This document shows positions 5,402-6,975 of a DNA stretch of 6,975 nt, piece after piece. Source of the stretch: Desulfobacula sp. (lineage in GTDB: Bacteria > Desulfobacterota > Desulfobacteria > Desulfobacterales > Desulfobacteraceae). The stretch lies in the NCBI GenBank assembly GCA_029940235.1, contig JAOZRI010000117.1, positions 1-6,975 of the forward strand, given 5' to 3'. Every line of letters starts with the position of its first letter. Positions within the stretch are counted from its first letter, which is position 1. The notes below the pieces were generated by a model. The model was not told the DNA's origin. It worked only from the letters and a program-made list of their open reading frames with translations, and made no database searches. The position numbers and the translations under genes are program-made.

Positions 5402-5420
5402 TTCAACTACAGAAGTTGAA
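5402..5420 (-). repeat. Hairpin between prfA and prmC
   Basis: A perfect 7-base inverted repeat, TTCAACT and AGTTGAA, surrounds a 5-base loop in the 81-base gap. In the prmC mRNA it lies about 35 bases before the start codon. No T-tract follows in the direction of transcription, so it is not a classical terminator. It could be a processing or stability element, or chance. Confidence 0.35.
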
Positions 5421-5448
5421 GCATGATGCACTGTTTTTAAAAGCCCTG

Positions 5449-6513
5449 TCAGACTGTTGCCTTTAATGCTTGAGCCTGATTATAAGTTTGAAGTTCATCA
5501 ATAATTTCCTGGATGTTTCCCTCCATGATAGAATCAAGTTTATAAAGAGTAAGACCAATGCGATGATCTGTCATTCTGCCCTGGGGGAAATTATATGTTC
5601 TTATTCTGCCGCTTCGATCTCCTGACCCCACCTGCCCTTTTCTTTCTGCTGCCCGTTTTGCATCTTCCTCCCTGACTTTAGCATCAAGGATACGCGCTTT
5701 TAAGACACCCATGGCTTTGGCTTTGTTTTTATGCTGGGATTTTTCGTCCTGGCAGGTAGCTGTGACGCCGGTTGGGGTATGGGTAATCCTTACTGCAGAG
5801 TCTGTTGTATTAACAGACTGTCCTCCAGGCCCCGAGGCTCTGAATACATCCACCTTAAGGTCGGCTGGATTTATATCAATATCAATGTCTTCAGCTTCAG
5901 GAAGAACTGCCACAGTCACAGCAGAAGTATGTACCCTACCCTGGGTTTCTGTTTCAGGCACTCTTTGAACACGATGTGTTCCGCTTTCATATTTAAAACT
6001 GCTGAAAGCACCTTTCCCATTTACAAGAGACACTATCTCCTTGAATCCACCTGAACTGGAACTATTTTTCTCAATGATTTCCATTTTCCAGTTTTTAGAT
6101 TCAACATATCTTGAGTACATTCTAAATAGATTACCGGCAAAGATTCCAGCTTCTTCACCTCCGGTTCCAGCCCGGATCTCAAGGAGAACGTTTTTATCAT
6201 CTCTTGGATCTTTTGGTATTAAAAGGATATTAAGTTCAGATTCAATTTTATCAATATTTGATTCAAGCTCGGGAAGCTCTTCTTTTGCCATGGTACGTAT
6301 TTCAGAATCAGGGTCCCTTAAAAGTTCCTTTGCTTCCTTGTGTTCATCTAAAAGACCTTCATACTCCCTGAACTTTGGAACAATTTTATTTAACTCTCCA
6401 TGTTCAATCAAATATTCCTGGTATTTTTTTTGATCACTTATAACAGCAGGATCACTCAAAAGCTGTTCAAGCTTGATAAATCTCTCTTCAATACCTTTTA
6501 ATTTTGCTATCAT
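5449..6513 (-). CDS. prfA: Peptide chain release factor 1 (RF1)
   Basis: RF1 recognises UAA and UAG stop codons in the ribosomal A site and triggers peptide release. The 354-residue length is typical. The protein has an N-terminal coiled helical domain (about 1-100), [19 protein letters not shown] (115-133), the stop-codon-reading PxT tripeptide as P186-E187-T188 in [15 protein letters not shown], and the catalytic GGQ at 230-232 in [15 protein letters not shown] with TSAVT and no SPF marks it as RF1 rather than RF2. Its ATG shares one base with the rpmE stop codon (TAATG) and has no strong ribosome site, implying coupling to rpmE. Q232 is the expected target of PrmC encoded next. Confidence 0.97.
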   Translation of the reverse strand: MIAKLKGIEERFIKLEQLLSDPAVISDQKKYQEYLIEHGELNKIVPKFREYEGLLDEHKEAKELLRDPDSEIRTMAKEELPELESNIDKIESELNILLIPKDPRDDKNVLLEIRAGTGGEEAGIFAGNLFRMYSRYVESKNWKMEIIEKNSSSSGGFKEIVSLVNGKGAFSSFKYESGTHRVQRVPETETQGRVHTSAVTVAVLPEAEDIDIDINPADLKVDVFRASGPGGQSVNTTDSAVRITHTPTGVTATCQDEKSQHKNKAKAMGVLKARILDAKVREEDAKRAAERKGQVGSGDRSGRIRTYNFPQGRMTDHRIGLTLYKLDSIMEGNIQEIIDELQTYNQAQALKATV

Positions 6514-6731
6514 TACACGAGTTTAGTTACATCAAATCCAGCATATTTTTTCTTAAAACGGTCAATTCTTCCAGCAGAGTCAACAAGTTTTTGTTTCCCT
6601 GTAAAAAAGGGATGGCACTTGGAACAAATTTCAACTTTAATATTCTCTTTTGTAGAACCTACTTCAAAGGTTGCACCACATGCACACGATGCTGTGGATC
6701 TAATGTATTTTGGATGTATCTCTTTTTTCAT
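6513..6731 (-). CDS. rpmE: 50S ribosomal protein L31, zinc-binding type
   Basis: L31 is a small protein of the large ribosomal subunit that bridges to the small subunit. The 72-residue protein opens with MKKEIHPKY and carries all four zinc-ligand cysteines, C16-x-C18 and C36-xx-C39 (CSKCHPF), so it is the zinc-containing form, not the cysteine-free paralogue used in zinc starvation. [24 protein letters not shown] (40-63) is the family core. AAAGGAG (minus strand, 6749-6743) lies 11 bases before the ATG. It sits between rho and prfA and overlaps prfA by one base. Confidence 0.97.
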   Translation of the reverse strand: MKKEIHPKYIRSTASCACGATFEVGSTKENIKVEICSKCHPFFTGKQKLVDSAGRIDRFKKKYAGFDVTKLV

Positions 6732-6786
6732 CTCTGTTCAAACTCCTTTATATGCCTGATCACCAGGTCATCTTAAAATTCCAATA

Positions 6787-6975
6787 TTATGAATTCATTA
6801 ACTCAATAAACTCTTTATTATCCTTTGTTCCTTCCATTTTTTCAAGTAAAAACTGCATACTGTCCACAGGATTTAAACTTGACAGCAGTTTTCTTAAAAT
6901 CCAGACACGGTTTAAGACTTGTGGATCAAGCAGTAATTCCTCTTTTCTGGTACCTGATTTATTCATATCAATGGC
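6787..6975 (-). CDS. rho: Transcription termination factor Rho, C-terminal end (truncated by right edge)
   Basis: The frame entering from the right edge gives the last 62 residues, beginning AIDMNKSGTRKEELLL and continuing with NRVWILRKLLSSLNPVDSMQFLLEKM and a short tail to TAA (6789-6787). This matches the end of Rho, the hexameric RNA helicase that ends transcription, where SGTRKEELL and the W-LR motif are strongly conserved. Only this end is visible, so the RNA-binding and ATPase domains cannot be checked. The 55-base gap to rpmE has no terminator, so the genes are probably co-transcribed. Confidence 0.93.
   Translation of the reverse strand, partial: AIDMNKSGTRKEELLLDPQVLNRVWILRKLLSSLNPVDSMQFLLEKMEGTKDNKEFIELMNS

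Noticed and set aside
6041..6433. 130-residue plus-strand ORF opposite prfA
   Set aside because: It is a Ser-rich antisense shadow of well conserved RF1 coding sequence with no independent support.
6754..6770. Small inverted repeat (CCTG-N5-CAGG) between rho and rpmE
   Set aside because: The stem is only 4 base pairs with no T-tract; too short to call a terminator or an L31 regulatory site.

Overview
The window is AT-rich DNA from what looks like an anaerobic, sulfate-reducer-type bacterium (Desulfobacterota, probably Desulfobacterales). This is inferred from the gene content: paired MinD-type ATPases with inserted ferredoxin domains, NifX/NifB-like small proteins as in the Orange Protein (ORP) clusters of Desulfovibrio, a sigma-54 promoter, and the order rho-rpmE-prfA-prmC. 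No species is claimed.

Left edge (1-912): the first 195 codons of an HDOD-domain signalling protein run leftward off the window. It is preceded by a 16-codon leader ORF with a strong ribosome binding site, whose stop codon overlaps the HDOD start codon. The 326-base gap to the right holds a good extended -10 promoter for the next rightward gene and a dyad (773-788) that recurs upstream of the main operon.

Centre (913-4518, plus strand): an IscU/NifU-N-like Fe-S scaffold gene is followed by a 198-base control region. That region contains a close match to a -24/-12 sigma-54 promoter (TGGCATATGATTTGCA, 1441-1456), an upstream dyad placed like an enhancer (1329-1344), an IHF-like site and an AT-rich palindrome. 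Then comes a tight operon: a receiver-like protein that has lost the phosphorylation residues, two MinD/Fer4 ATPases coupled by ATGA overlaps, and two NifX/NifB-family proteins. It ends in a strong hairpin plus T-tract terminator. The content fits an ORP-like metal-cluster assembly or delivery system: scaffold, two Fe-S ATPases and two small cofactor-binding proteins. Its substrate cannot be read from the sequence.

Right (4507-6975, minus strand): a convergent housekeeping translation/transcription operon in the order rho (C-terminal end only), rpmE (zinc-type L31), prfA (RF1) and prmC (the methyltransferase that modifies the RF1 GGQ glutamine). rpmE and prfA overlap as TAATG.

The most interesting parts are the pseudo-receiver as first gene of a sigma-54 ORP-like operon, and the shared dyad that may tie the separate IscU-like gene to the same regulator. 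No tRNA, rRNA, CRISPR array, insertion sequence or obvious transfer signature was seen.
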